A stretch of DNA of 64,000 nt from Thermohalobaculum sp039815685 (GTDB taxonomy: Bacteria; Pseudomonadota; Alphaproteobacteria; Rhodobacterales; Rhodobacteraceae): the NCBI GenBank assembly GCA_039815685.1, contig JBCBYV010000015.1, positions 47,449 to 111,448 on the forward strand. Direction: 5' to 3'. The number at the start of each line of letters is the position of its first letter. The first letter of the stretch is position 1. The position numbers and the translations under genes are program-made. Below the pieces are notes generated by a model. It was not told the DNA's origin and searched no databases. It was given only the letters and a program-made list of their open reading frames with translations. Positions 26,251-38,365 of this stretch are shown in pieces.

Positions 26251-27584
26251 GACCGGTAATCCGCGTTGATTTCGATATAGCGCTTGGTGAGGTCGCACGT
26301 GTGGACGACCGCACGCCCTTCCCCGATGCCGAGATCGATGCCGATCTCGATCTCCTCGCCCTTCATATAGGCAGCAGCCGACGCCTCGTCGTAGCTCGGC
26401 GCGCGCCAGCCCGCCTCCGCCAGCACCATGTCGCCGAAGCGGATGCTGAGCCGGTCGCGCTCCGCCGGCTCCCCGGCCTTACCGACGGCCATGACGATGC
26501 GCCCCCAGTTCGGGTCCTCCCCCGCGACCGCGGTCTTGACGAGCGGCGAGTTGGCGACCGCCAGCCCGATCTTTCGGGCGGAGAGGTCCGAAGCGGCCCC
26601 GTCGACCACGATGCGGACGAGCTTCGTCGCCCCTTCCCCGTCCTTCACCACCTGGATCGCGAGGTCGTGCATCACCGTGCAGAGCGCCGCCTCGAACGCG
26701 CCGAGGCGCGGGTCGTCGCGCCCGAGGATCGGCGCCATCGCGGCCTTGCCCGTCGCGGCGACCAGCAGCGTGTCCGAGGTCGAGGTATCGCCATCGACAG
26801 TGATCGCGTTGAAGGTCCGGTCGGTCAGCTGCCCCACAAACTCCTGCAGAAGCGCACGCTCGATCGCGGCATCCGTGAAGATGAAGACCAGCATCGTCGC
26901 CATATCTGGCGCGATCATGCCCGAGCCCTTGGCGATGCCCGCCACGCGCACTGGCACGCCATCGAGCGCAACCTCCGCCGCAGCCCCCTTCGCGAAGGTG
27001 TCCGTGGTCATGATCGCCCGCGCCGCCGCCTCCCCGGGACCGGGGCCGAGGCCGGACGCCATCTCCGAGAGCCTTGCAGCGATCCGGCCATGGTCCAGCG
27101 GCTCGCCGATCACCCCGGTCGAGGCGATGAAGACCGCGCCACCGGGCAGGCCCAGCGCCGTGCCGGCCGCCTCCGTCACCCGCGCCACGGCCTCCTCGCC
27201 ATGATTGCCGGTGAAGGCATTCGCATTGCCCGCGTTAACCACAAGCCCGAACCCGGCCTCTCCCGCATGCCCCGCAGCATGGGACGCCAGCAGCGCCTCG
27301 CAGCGATGGACCGGGGCCGAGCGGGTCAGCGAGCGCGTGAAACTACCGGCAACGACCGTGCCCGCCGCCATGCGCGCCAGCAGCACGTCGTCGCGGCCCT
27401 CGTATTTCGTGCCGGAGTTGGCCGTCGCGACCTCCACCCCCGCCACCGCAGGCAGGGCCGGAAAGTGCGGCGGCGCCAGCGGCGAGACGGCGGGGCCCTC
27501 GACAGCGCCGGCCAGCGCCTTGATGCGCGCGTCGATCGCCGCGCGCTCGGCCTTCAGCCGCTCGAGCTCCCCCCCGTCCCCCAT
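26247..27584 (-). CDS. argJ: Bifunctional glutamate N-acetyltransferase/amino-acid acetyltransferase
   Basis: ArgJ (445 residues) transfers acetyl from N-acetylornithine to glutamate, and can use acetyl-CoA in bifunctional forms, in arginine biosynthesis. The self-cleavage site MATML is visible: Thr230 becomes the N-terminal nucleophile of the beta chain. Other motifs are the oxyanion STGVIG, KGSGMIAPDMA and DPNWGRI. The N-terminus is ~35-40 residues longer than usual, because the common start PVSPLAP aligns at about residue 33; the extra part (MGDGGELERLKAER...) looks like a short coiled coil. It lies eight bases after the PpiC gene and is coupled to mutT. Confidence 0.95.
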   Translation of the reverse strand: MGDGGELERLKAERAAIDARIKALAGAVEGPAVSPLAPPHFPALPAVAGVEVATANSGTKYEGRDDVLLARMAAGTVVAGSFTRSLTRSAPVHRCEALLASHAAGHAGEAGFGLVVNAGNANAFTGNHGEEAVARVTEAAGTALGLPGGAVFIASTGVIGEPLDHGRIAARLSEMASGLGPGPGEAAARAIMTTDTFAKGAAAEVALDGVPVRVAGIAKGSGMIAPDMATMLVFIFTDAAIERALLQEFVGQLTDRTFNAITVDGDTSTSDTLLVAATGKAAMAPILGRDDPRLGAFEAALCTVMHDLAIQVVKDGEGATKLVRIVVDGAASDLSARKIGLAVANSPLVKTAVAGEDPNWGRIVMAVGKAGEPAERDRLSIRFGDMVLAEAGWRAPSYDEASAAAYMKGEEIEIGIDLGIGEGRAVVHTCDLTKRYIEINADYRS

Positions 27585-27591
27585 GATCGAC

Positions 27592-28563
27592 TTACTCGGC
27601 CGCGGGTTCGGCGTTGTTCAGAAGATCGTCGTCACGGAACGCCCCCGCCGGGGGCCCAGGCTCGGTCACGGTGACGTCGGCCCCTTCGCGCAGCTCGGCG
27701 ACGACCGCGCGCTGCGCGTCCTGCACCAGCTCCTGCGCGATGTCGCCCGCCACCGCCTCGAAGGGCGGGGCCGCGCGCGGGCGCTTGTCCTCGACCTTGA
27801 TCAGGTGCCAGCCGAACTGCGTCTGCACCGGCCCGCCCACATTGCCGGGCTCGATCTCGAACGCCGCCTCGGCAAAGGGCTGCACCATGTCGGCCTTCAC
27901 GAAGTAGCCGAGGTCACCGCCGCGCTGCGCCGTGCCGTCCGTGCCGTGCTCGGCTGCAAGCTCCGCGAAATCCGCCCCGCCGTCGAGTTCTTCCCTGATC
28001 GTCTTCGCCAGCTCCTCGCTCTCGACCAGGATATGCGCCGCGCGCACCTCCGTCTCCGGCCCCGCCTCGGCATAGCGCGCATCGTACTCCGCTCGGATCG
28101 CGTCCTCGTCGACCCGCTCCTCGACCGCGGCGCGCATATAGGCCTCGGCCAGGACGGCGCGCATCTGGTTCTCGATCTGGAACTTGACGGAAGCGCGCTC
28201 GTCCACGCCCTCTTCCACCGCCTTCTCGGCCAGCAGGGTCTGATCGATCAGCTGGTCGATCAGGCCACGGCCCAGGATCTCGTCCGGGAGCTGTTGGTAC
28301 TGCTGCGGCAGCCCGCGGCGGAGCGTGATGACGTCGCCGAGGCGGATCGATTTCTCCCCGACCGTCGCCACGACGTCGAGTGCGGAAGCCGGCGTCGCCG
28401 CCTCCTCGGCCGGTGCTTCCGCCTCGGTCTGCGCCTCTGCCTCGGCCGCCGCCTCGCCTTCGCTCTGATCCTGCGCCAGGGCGAAACCCGCCGGCAGAAG
28501 CCCGGCGATCAACAGCGCCGCGAGCGCGGTGCGCGCGGTCGAGCCTGTGGTCTGGTTGCTCAC
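27592..28563 (-). CDS. Exported parvulin-type peptidyl-prolyl isomerase (PpiC/SurA-like)
   Basis: The 323-residue protein has a signal peptide (cleavage near FALAQ), an Ala/Glu-rich linker, an N-terminal SurA-like helical region and a parvulin domain (~residues 165-260). The parvulin motifs are AAHILVES, GGDLGYFVK and VQTQFGWHLIKV. It helps fold envelope proteins in the periplasm. The start is GTG 28563 with GGAGG six bases upstream. Having it divergent from secA, with a shared 288-base promoter region, fits a role in protein export. The last ~40 residues are Pro/Asp-rich. Confidence 0.9.
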   Translation of the reverse strand: MSNQTTGSTARTALAALLIAGLLPAGFALAQDQSEGEAAAEAEAQTEAEAPAEEAATPASALDVVATVGEKSIRLGDVITLRRGLPQQYQQLPDEILGRGLIDQLIDQTLLAEKAVEEGVDERASVKFQIENQMRAVLAEAYMRAAVEERVDEDAIRAEYDARYAEAGPETEVRAAHILVESEELAKTIREELDGGADFAELAAEHGTDGTAQRGGDLGYFVKADMVQPFAEAAFEIEPGNVGGPVQTQFGWHLIKVEDKRPRAAPPFEAVAGDIAQELVQDAQRAVVAELREGADVTVTEPGPPAGAFRDDDLLNNAEPAAE

Positions 28564-28851
28564 GTGCTACCTCCTCGTAGGCGTTACCCGGCCAAACGCC
28601 AGCCTGAGGCCGCGTTGACAGCCTCCGGGCCGCCCAATACATCCCCGATGTCGCGGTGGGCGGGGGTGCCCGTCCGCGCGTGTGGCGGAGACTTAGCGGC
28701 TACCGCGACGGGAGGGCAAGCGCAGGCGCGCAACCTTGTGCAGCGGCGGTTTGCCCCTCTCGGACACGGCAGAACAGTAATGCCGGCGGCGTATCCTCCG
28801 GCCCCGACCCAGCCCAAGGGCACGAACACGGGCATCATACGGGATAGGTTC

Positions 28852-31785
<2,934 letters not shown>

Positions 31786-32597
31786 AGCAGGCGATCACGC
31801 GCAAGCCCTCCAGGTGCCGGACAGAGAGGCATCGGTCCGTGATCACGGCAGAAGGGTCACGTTCGGCAAGCACCGACGCCTTCCCGCTGACGGCCCGACA
31901 AGGCCCCCAAGCGCCCCCACCCACGACAGTTTAGAGTGAGTCGGGCGAACATTCGGCTAACAGCCTTGACCCCGGCCGCAGCGCCGTTGCGCACCGACAG
32001 CCCGGAGCGTTCGCCGAAAATTCATGAGTGGAGGTCAACACTGCCGTGGGAGGGCGCGGGCGCACGGCGAGCCTCGGCCGTTGTTGATCCGGGTGTCGGT
32101 GCAGCGCGATGGACACCTTGCTGGCGCAGCTTCGAGCAATAGGGGCGGCTCGTAATGCTCGACCGCGATGCCGACCGGTGATGCCGCCCAGTGAGTGCGG
32201 CGCGGGATGCTGCCCGATGGATGCCGCCCTGCGCAAAAGCACCGACGGAGGGTATCCTCGTTCACGATGTCGTGCCGGCGAGCGGAGGGCGCCCAAGCTC
32301 TGACGGCAAGCACCGGCCCGACAGCGTCTCCGCCCCGGGATCGGCGCGCCAGGCGACAACGCCTTCGCAGCTCCTACCGCCCGGTCCGCGAAAGGGGCTT
32401 TCGCAGCACCCGGATACACCGGAAAGGCCGCCACCTGAGGGTCCTCGAAAACAGGCCCGAACCCTCTGGGCGGACGGCCCGCGTGGAATACATCCTGAAA
32501 GACGCGTCTTCCTGATGGAAAAGCGCCCCTGATCACGGATTGGCAGGCAATCTGCGGCATCATGCGGCGTGCTGGGCGCTGGACCGGCGGTGCACCG
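31786..32597. other. Gene-free stretch of ~0.8 kb between secA and petA
   Basis: No convincing gene was found on either strand; the longest frames are Arg/Pro-rich and match nothing recognisable. It contains the palindrome CCGTGATCACGG near 31838, the dispersed repeat at 32008-32064 and several GC-rich hairpins. It is unusually long for this compact window, so a small RNA or decayed gene is possible but not shown. Confidence 0.5.
32008..32064. repeat. Dispersed intergenic repeat, copy 2
   Basis: GTTCGCCGAAAA at the left and CGTGGGAGGGCGCGGGCGCA (32045-32064) at the right match the copy at 24379-24414. Here the two blocks are separated by about 20 extra bases. Confidence 0.6.
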
Positions 32598-32625
32598 TTG
32601 GATAGGTACGCGGCAAAACTATAAC
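32598..32625 (+). promoter_or_regulatory. Probable sigma-70 promoter of petABC
   Basis: TTGGAT at 32598-32603 and TATAAC at 32620-32625 are separated by 16 bases, giving a -35/-10 pair about 50 bases before the petA ATG. The -10 matches five of six consensus positions, the -35 only three. Confidence 0.4.
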
Positions 32626-32676
32626 CAGCCATGGCGTCTGTGGGTTGGCGCCGAAAGCAAGATCAGGAGTTCTGGC

Positions 32677-33207
32677 ATGGCCGAGACGGAGACCGAGCAC
32701 GACGACGAACGCCGCGACTTCCTTTTCGTCGCCACCGCGGCGACCGGCGCCGTGATCGGCGGCGCCGCTGTGTGGCCGCTCGTCGACCAGATGAACCCGT
32801 CGGCGGACGTGCTCGCCCTCGCCAAGATCCGGACCAGCCTCGACGATGTGGCCGAGGGCAGCCAGGTGCGCGTCCTCTGGCAGGGCAAGCCGGTCTTCAT
32901 CCGTCACCGCACCGCGGCGGAGATCGAGGAGGCGCGCGATGTCCCGCTCTCGGACCTCAAGGACCCGCAGACCGATGAGGAGCGCGCGCTCGATCCCGAG
33001 GGCAAGTATCTCGTGATGCTGGGCGTCTGCACCCATCTCGGCTGCGTGCCCCTCGGCAATGGCGCGGGCGACTACAACGGCTGGTTCTGCCCCTGCCACG
33101 GCAGCCACTACGACACCTCGGGCCGCATTCGTAAGGGACCGGCCCCGCGCAACCTCGATGTGCCCGCGGTTGCGATGATCGACGATTCAACAATCGAAAT
33201 CGGCTGA
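32677..33207 (+). CDS. petA: Ubiquinol-cytochrome c reductase Rieske iron-sulfur subunit
   Basis: The 176-residue Rieske protein carries the [2Fe-2S] centre that takes the first electron from quinol in the bc1 complex. The N-terminal anchor (~residues 14-35) follows a twin-arginine motif ERRDFL, so it is exported by Tat. Cluster ligands lie in CTHLGC (Cys118, His120) and CPCHGS (Cys138, His141), with Cys123 and Cys140 forming the usual disulfide. ATG 32677 has AGGAG seven bases upstream. It is first in the operon petA-petB-petC. Confidence 0.96.
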   Translation: MAETETEHDDERRDFLFVATAATGAVIGGAAVWPLVDQMNPSADVLALAKIRTSLDDVAEGSQVRVLWQGKPVFIRHRTAAEIEEARDVPLSDLKDPQTDEERALDPEGKYLVMLGVCTHLGCVPLGNGAGDYNGWFCPCHGSHYDTSGRIRKGPAPRNLDVPAVAMIDDSTIEIG

Positions 33208-33220
33208 GGAGGAACAACCC

Positions 33221-34609
33221 ATGTCCGGTATTCCCCAGGACCATTACGAGCCGAAAACCGCGCCCGAGAAATGGATCGACGATCGCCTGCCGGTCGTGCG
33301 CATGGCCTTCGACTTCATCGCCTTCCCGACGCCGAAGAACCTCAACTGGATGTGGGTCTGGGGCGTGATGCTCACGGTCTTCCTGATCATCCAGATCGTG
33401 ACCGGCATCGTGCTCGTGATGCACTACACGGCGCATGTGGACCACGCCTTCGGCTCGGTCGAGCACATCATGCGCAACGTGAATGGCGGCTGGCTGATCC
33501 GCTACATCCACATGAACGGCGCGTCGTTCTTCTTCATCGCGGTCTACGCGCATATCTTCCGCTCGCTCTATTACGGCTCCTACAAGGCGCCGCGCGAGAT
33601 CACCTGGATCATCGGCATCCTCATCTACCTCCTGATGATGGGCACGGCCTTCATGGGCTACGTGCTCCCCTGGGGTCAGATGTCCTTCTGGGGTGCCACC
33701 GTGATCACCGGCCTCTTCTCGGCGCTGCCGCTCATCGGTGAGCCGCTGCAGACCTGGCTCGTGGGCGGCCCGGCGGTCGACAATGCGACGCTGACGCGCT
33801 TCTTCTCGCTCCATTACCTGATGCCGTTCATGATCCTCGGCCTCACGGTCGTGCATATCTGGGCGTTCCACACGACCGGCAACAACAACCCGGACGGCGT
33901 GAACATCCGCAAGGACGACGTGGTGACGACGAAGAAGGACACCGTGCCCTTCCACCCGTTCTACACCATCAAGGACCTCTACGCGGTCGTCCTCTTCCTG
34001 ATCTTGTTCGTGGTGATGGTCTTCTTCATGCCGAATTATCTCGGCCACCCGGACAACTACATCGAGGCAAATCCGCTGGTGACGCCGGCGCATATCGTGC
34101 CCGAATGGTATTTCCTGCCGTTCTACGCGATGCTGCGCGCGATCGACTTCGACATCCTCTTCATCGACAGCAAGCTCGGTGGCGTGATCGCGATGTTCGG
34201 CTCAATCATCATCATGGCGCTGGCACCCTGGCTCGACACGAGCCGCGTGCGCTCGGCCAAGTACCGCCCGATGCTGCGGATCTACTTCTGGATCCTGATC
34301 GTCGACTTCTTCGTCCTGATGTGGGCGGGTGCGATGCCGGCCGAGGGGCTGATCCCGACGATCTCGCTCATCGGCACCATCTACTGGTTCGCCTACTTCC
34401 TGGTGATCCTGCCAGTGCTTGGCATCCTCGAGACGCCGGAGGCACAGCCTGCGACGGTCGAGGAAGCCTTCAAGGAGCAGCACCCCAAGGCACCTGCCAT
34501 CGGCCACAATGGCGGCTTCATCGTCGGCACCGGCTCGGGGCAGACTGCGGGTGCGGGCCCGACCTTCGGCAACGGCTCCGCGTCTGGCTCCGCGACCCCA
34601 GCCGAATAA
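33221..34609 (+). CDS. petB: Cytochrome b of the bc1 complex
   Basis: Cytochrome b (462 residues) holds hemes bL and bH and both quinone sites. It has eight transmembrane helices, the histidine ligands on helices B and D (for example in FFIAVYAHIFRSLYY and the later VVHIWAFH), and the PEWYFLPFYA motif of the Qo site. The last ~40 residues are a Gly/Ser/Thr-rich tail after the final helix, longer than needed for the fold. It begins 13 bases after petA and GAGGAGG precedes the ATG. The operon order is the standard one for alphaproteobacteria. Confidence 0.97.
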   Translation: MSGIPQDHYEPKTAPEKWIDDRLPVVRMAFDFIAFPTPKNLNWMWVWGVMLTVFLIIQIVTGIVLVMHYTAHVDHAFGSVEHIMRNVNGGWLIRYIHMNGASFFFIAVYAHIFRSLYYGSYKAPREITWIIGILIYLLMMGTAFMGYVLPWGQMSFWGATVITGLFSALPLIGEPLQTWLVGGPAVDNATLTRFFSLHYLMPFMILGLTVVHIWAFHTTGNNNPDGVNIRKDDVVTTKKDTVPFHPFYTIKDLYAVVLFLILFVVMVFFMPNYLGHPDNYIEANPLVTPAHIVPEWYFLPFYAMLRAIDFDILFIDSKLGGVIAMFGSIIIMALAPWLDTSRVRSAKYRPMLRIYFWILIVDFFVLMWAGAMPAEGLIPTISLIGTIYWFAYFLVILPVLGILETPEAQPATVEEAFKEQHPKAPAIGHNGGFIVGTGSGQTAGAGPTFGNGSASGSATPAE

Positions 34610-34632
34610 GCGCTGAACAGGAGAGAACGAAT

Positions 34633-35448
34633 ATGTTCCGCAAGCTTCTAAGCGCCGCGATCCTGGCTGCCGCCCTGCCCGGGGCGGCCCTCGCCGCGGG
34701 CGGCGCAGGCGAGGTCACAGACCACGAGTTCAGCTTCGAAGGGCCGTTCGGCGCCTATGACCGGTTCCAGCTGCAGCGTGGCTTCCAGATCTACCAGAAC
34801 GTCTGCGCCGGCTGCCATGGCATGAAATACGTCTCCTTCCGCGCGCTGGGCGAGCCCGGCGGGCCGGAGTTTCCGGAGGAGCAGGTCCGCGCCATCGCGG
34901 CCCAGTATTTCGTCATCGACCCCATCACCGGCGAAGAGCGTGAGGGCAAACCCTCAGACAACTTCCCGGCCAATGACGACCTCGGTGCGCCCGACATGTC
35001 GCTCCTCGCCAAGGCACGCGCAGGGTTCCACGGGCCCTACGGCACCGGCATCGACCAGCTCGTGAACGGCATCGGCGGGCCGGAATACATCTACTCGCTC
35101 CTCCTCGGCTACACGGGCGAGGAGGTCGAGCAGGCCGGCACCATCCTCTACGAGAACACGGTGATGGCCGGCGGCCTCATCAACATGGCGCCCCCGCTCT
35201 GGGGCGACGATGTTGAGTACGAGGTGTTCGGCGCGGATGCCGAGACTTCGTCCTACATCCCGCCCGAGCCCACCATCGAGCAGGAGGCTGCGGACGTCGC
35301 CGCGTTCCTGATGTGGGCGGCCGAGCCGAAGCTGGTGGAGCGCAAGGAGGCCGGTCTCCGCAACCTCCTCATGCTCGTGGTGCTCGCGGTGCTGCTCTAC
35401 TTCACCAACAAGCAGATCTGGGCTGCGGTGAAGGGCAAGGAGAGCTGA
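34633..35448 (+). CDS. petC: Cytochrome c1 of the bc1 complex
   Basis: Cytochrome c1 (271 residues) accepts the electron from the Rieske centre and passes it to cytochrome c. It has a signal peptide (cleavage near ALAAG), the heme site CAGCH at 58-62, a late Met-containing segment (MAPPLWGDD) and a C-terminal membrane anchor (~residues 245-262). It starts 23 bases after petB with an AGGAGAG site and ends before a clear terminator at 35508-35530, so petABC is a complete operon. Confidence 0.96.
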   Translation: MFRKLLSAAILAAALPGAALAAGGAGEVTDHEFSFEGPFGAYDRFQLQRGFQIYQNVCAGCHGMKYVSFRALGEPGGPEFPEEQVRAIAAQYFVIDPITGEEREGKPSDNFPANDDLGAPDMSLLAKARAGFHGPYGTGIDQLVNGIGGPEYIYSLLLGYTGEEVEQAGTILYENTVMAGGLINMAPPLWGDDVEYEVFGADAETSSYIPPEPTIEQEAADVAAFLMWAAEPKLVERKEAGLRNLLMLVVLAVLLYFTNKQIWAAVKGKES

Positions 35449-35507
35449 GGGGTCCCAACCCCGAAAGGCACGACATGGCCCGCGGGAAACCGCGCATTGC
35501 CGAGAAA

Positions 35508-35530
35508 CCCCGCCCGGTTGCGGGGTTTTT
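35508..35530 (+). terminator. Rho-independent terminator of petABC
   Basis: CCCCGC and GCGGGG form a six-base stem with the loop CCGGTT, preceded by AAA and followed by TTTTT. It lies 60 bases after the petC stop. Confidence 0.85.
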
Positions 35531-35570
35531 CTTTTCTCGGATCGCGCAGCCTGCGAGGCTCTCGTTGGTC

Positions 35571-36044
35571 ATGTTCACGTCCCGCGCCCTTATCGCCCCG
35601 CTGCTCGCTGCCCTCCTCGCGTCCCCCGGCGCTGCGTCTCAGGATGTCTGGCGCACGCGTGCCGTGACCGAGAGCATGGCAATCAGCAGCGTGTCCCTCG
35701 GCCGGATCTACCTCCAGCTCCAATGCTATCGCGGGGTCGAGAACCAGGTCCTCAGCCTCATCGCGGCCCGCGGCTTCCCCGGCGGCCTCAAGCGGAAAGA
35801 CCGCAGAATCGCACTCGAAATCAGCCTGCCGGGCGGCGGCGTGCGAACCCACACCGCCTGGATGATCCTGAACAAGCGCGGCCGCGCCCTCACGGGCCGC
35901 ATCCCGCTCGACACCGGGTTCCTCGAAGATTTCGCAAGGGGCTCGCGCCTGCGTGTCCTCTTCGAGGGCAAAGCGCTCGTCACGGCGGGCCTGACGGGCA
36001 CCTCAGATGCCCGCAACGCCTTCGCCGAGATCTGTGGCATCTAG
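35571..36044 (+). CDS. Small exported protein, unknown function
   Basis: The 157-residue protein is not recognised. It begins with a signal peptide (residues 1-~20, cleavage near GAAS-QDVW). The mature part is a likely beta-rich domain with two Cys, one in LQLQCYRG and one at the C-terminus (AEICGI), which could form a disulfide. The late pattern LTGTSDARNAFAEIC resembles small secreted domains found in Rhodobacterales, but I cannot name the family. It starts 40 bases beyond the petABC terminator and so is probably transcribed separately. Confidence 0.65.
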   Translation: MFTSRALIAPLLAALLASPGAASQDVWRTRAVTESMAISSVSLGRIYLQLQCYRGVENQVLSLIAARGFPGGLKRKDRRIALEISLPGGGVRTHTAWMILNKRGRALTGRIPLDTGFLEDFARGSRLRVLFEGKALVTAGLTGTSDARNAFAEICGI

Positions 36045-36200
36045 AGCAGGACCCAGGACCGTGCCGGAAAGGACCGATCGTAATCATCCCCGGCCGCGAC
36101 CCAGGCATCCGGAAAGCCCCCCAACTCCGATCCACTGGCAACGGCCCGGATTGCCGGATCAAGTCCGGCAGCGGCGCTATCGAACGTCTCGGCCGAACCG
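36045..36200. repeat. Palindrome-rich repeat remnant
   Basis: This non-coding stretch includes GGATTGCCGGATCAAGTCCGGCA-type hairpin sequence near 36150 and ends with GAACGTCTCGGCCGAACC, which resembles the ends of the element near 63632-63770. It lies directly before repeat copy C. The region 36045-36539 holds no gene. Confidence 0.5.
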
Positions 36201-36340
36201 CCAGAGCGCGGACCGACCAGACGTGCTCACTGTAGCTGCGTCATTGCCGGGCTTGACCCGGCAATCCTGCGCCACCGGCCGTAGATGCTCGGGTCAAACC
36301 CGAGCATGACATGTGCACGTGAGGTAAGAAGGTGCTCTAG
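36201..36340. repeat. 140-bp palindromic intergenic repeat, copy C
   Basis: It begins CCAGAGC and ends GCTCTAG and has the same length and hairpin order as copy A (11371-11510), from which it differs at only about a dozen positions by eye. The central hairpin is TCATTGCCGGG-CTTGA-CCCGGCAATC. Confidence 0.8.
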
Positions 36341-36468
36341 AGCGCAATCCAATCAACCGGCACCACCGCGGTCATCGCCGAGCCAGACCCGGCGATCCAA
36401 GATATCTGGCATCGGGTTCTTATGTTGGTCCCCCGGATAAAGGCGGGGGATGACGGGATCATTCGACT
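36337..36468. repeat. Related palindromic unit adjoining copy C
   Basis: Starting again with CTAGAGCGC, this unit has the hairpin TCATCGCCGAGCCAGACCCG-GCGATCC and ends in a GTCCCCCGG...CGGGGGATGACG palindrome. It shares its first bases with the end of copy C, as if elements had inserted end to end. Confidence 0.55.
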
Positions 36469-36539
36469 GGTTCTCTCACGTCCGACGCCGCGCTGGCTAT
36501 GTTGCTGAGATCCCCGAACCTCATAGGTCCACGCGACCG

Positions 36540-37040
36540 CTACGGCCCCCGGCGGCCCGACAACCAGTCCGCGCGATGCACGACGTTGAAGTGCTCGATC
36601 ACAAGCTCCCGCGTCTCGTGCCACTCGACGCCCAGCGCCGCCGCCCGCTCGGCGTAATACGCGCCGCATTCCCGCCGCCAGGTCTCGAGCGTCCCGTCCC
36701 ACTCGCCATAGGCCCGCGCCAGCCCTTCCTCGCAGTCGCAGAACCGCACCAGCATGAGCGCGCGCGTGCGTGCGACACAAACCGCGCTCCCCGACCCGTC
36801 CAGCACGATCGAGTAGCTGCCGATCGGCGGCGGCCCGAGGTCGGGGCTGAACTCCTCCATCAGCGAGGAGGTGGCGGTCTTCGCGCCCGAGAGGATCAGC
36901 GCGGCGCCCTCATCCGCGGCCATCGCGCTCTCGCCCACGCGCATCACATCGTAGAACCGCGCATCCACTGGCGTCTCGGGCAACGCCATGAAACTGCGCC
37001 AGAGGGTCGCGGTGCCGTCGGTCAACTCGTCGATCCGCAT
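36540..37040 (-). CDS. ASCH domain protein
   Basis: The 166-residue protein matches the ASCH family, a PUA-like beta-barrel thought to bind RNA; some members are amidohydrolases or ribonucleases. Seen are the family elements ALILSGAKTATSSL and the ending RAYGEWDGTLETWRRECGAYY. I chose ATG 37040 because GGAGAGAGGAGA lies just upstream; a longer frame exists but lacks a ribosome site. The biochemical function in this organism is unknown. It is convergent with the exported protein and divergent from aroC. Confidence 0.85.
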   Translation of the reverse strand: MRIDELTDGTATLWRSFMALPETPVDARFYDVMRVGESAMAADEGAALILSGAKTATSSLMEEFSPDLGPPPIGSYSIVLDGSGSAVCVARTRALMLVRFCDCEEGLARAYGEWDGTLETWRRECGAYYAERAAALGVEWHETRELVIEHFNVVHRADWLSGRRGP

Positions 37041-37252
37041 CGCCGTCTCCTCTCTCCCAGCAGACGCCCACCCCGCGCCCATGATGTCTCAGCCCAACCG
37101 GTTCCGCTCGCCCTGCCCTTGTCCTACGCGGCGCAACCTGCTTGATCGGTGCCCTCTCATCCTGACCACGCATCGCCTCGGATGCCAGTTCCGAGATACA
37201 ACCGCTCAAATTCAGTGAACCAGAGATCCACGAAGCCGAGAGCCTGCACCTC

Positions 37253-38365
37253 ATGTCCTTCAACAGCTTCGGCCACCTCTTCCGCGTGACCACCTGGGGC
37301 GAGAGCCACGGCCCCGCCCTCGGCGCCACGGTCGATGGCTGCCCGCCCGGCATCGCCATCGATGCGAGTGCGATCCAGCACTGGCTCGACCGCCGCAAAC
37401 CCGGCCAGAGCCGCTACACCACGCAAAGGCGCGAGGCGGACGAGGTCGAAATCCTCTCCGGCACCTTCGAGGGGCGCACCACCGGCACGCCCATCCAGCT
37501 CATGATCCGCAACACGGATCAGCGCTCGAAAGACTATGGCGACATAGTTAACAAGTTCCGACCGGGGCATGCGGACTACACCTACTGGGTCAAATACGGC
37601 ATCCGCGACTATCGCGGCGGCGGCCGCTCCTCCGCGCGCGAGACCGCGGCCCGTGTCGCCGCCTCCGGCATCGCCCGCGCGGCCCTCCAAGACCTCGCCC
37701 CGGACCTCAAGATCCGCGGCGCGCTCGTGCAGATGGGCCCCAAGACCATCGACCGCACCGCCTGGGACTGGGACGAAGTCGACCGCAACCCCTTCTTCGC
37801 CGCGGACCCGCAGGCCGCCACGGACTGGGCCGACTATCTCGACACCCTCCGCAAATCCGGGGACAGCGTCGGCGCCGTCATCGAGATCGTGGCCTCGGGC
37901 GTCCCACCCGGCCTCGGCGCGCCGATCTACGCCAAGCTCGACACCGACCTCGCCGCCGCGATGATGAGCATCAACGCGGTGAAGGGCGTCGAGATCGGCG
38001 AAGGCTTCGCCGCCGCCGCCCTGTCGGGCAGCCAGAACGCCGACGAAATCCGCATGGGCCCGAACGGGCCCGAGTTCAACGCGAACCATGCGGGCGGCAT
38101 CCTCGGCGGCATCTCCACGGGGCAGGACGTGGTGGTGCGCTTTGCGGTCAAACCCACCTCCTCGATCCTCACGCCCCGCGCGACCATCGACAAGGCGGGC
38201 CAGGAGACCGAGATCGTCACCAAGGGCCGCCACGACCCCTGCGTCGGCATCCGCGCCGTGCCGGTGGGGGAGGCGATGATGGCCTGCGTCCTCCTCGATC
38301 ACCTCCTCCTCCATCGCGGGCAGGTCGGCGAGAACCAGGGACGGATCGGCGACAACCGTGTCTGA
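37253..38365 (+). CDS. aroC: Chorismate synthase
   Basis: AroC (370 residues) converts 5-enolpyruvylshikimate 3-phosphate to chorismate using reduced FMN, the last shikimate-pathway step. Signatures are GESHGPALG near the N-terminus, the central RGGGRSSARETAARVA and the late DPCVGIRAVPVGEAM. The ATG has no obvious ribosome site in the preceding bases, but the N-terminus SFNSFGHLFRVTTWGESHG is the standard one. It overlaps the GNAT gene by eight bases and heads a plus-strand series running to 41195. Confidence 0.97.
   Translation: MSFNSFGHLFRVTTWGESHGPALGATVDGCPPGIAIDASAIQHWLDRRKPGQSRYTTQRREADEVEILSGTFEGRTTGTPIQLMIRNTDQRSKDYGDIVNKFRPGHADYTYWVKYGIRDYRGGGRSSARETAARVAASGIARAALQDLAPDLKIRGALVQMGPKTIDRTAWDWDEVDRNPFFAADPQAATDWADYLDTLRKSGDSVGAVIEIVASGVPPGLGAPIYAKLDTDLAAAMMSINAVKGVEIGEGFAAAALSGSQNADEIRMGPNGPEFNANHAGGILGGISTGQDVVVRFAVKPTSSILTPRATIDKAGQETEIVTKGRHDPCVGIRAVPVGEAMMACVLLDHLLLHRGQVGENQGRIGDNRV

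Noticed and set aside
31931..32632. 233-residue minus-strand frame in the gap before petA
   Set aside because: Arg/Pro/Ala-rich with no recognisable motif, passes through a dispersed repeat, and has no ribosome site.
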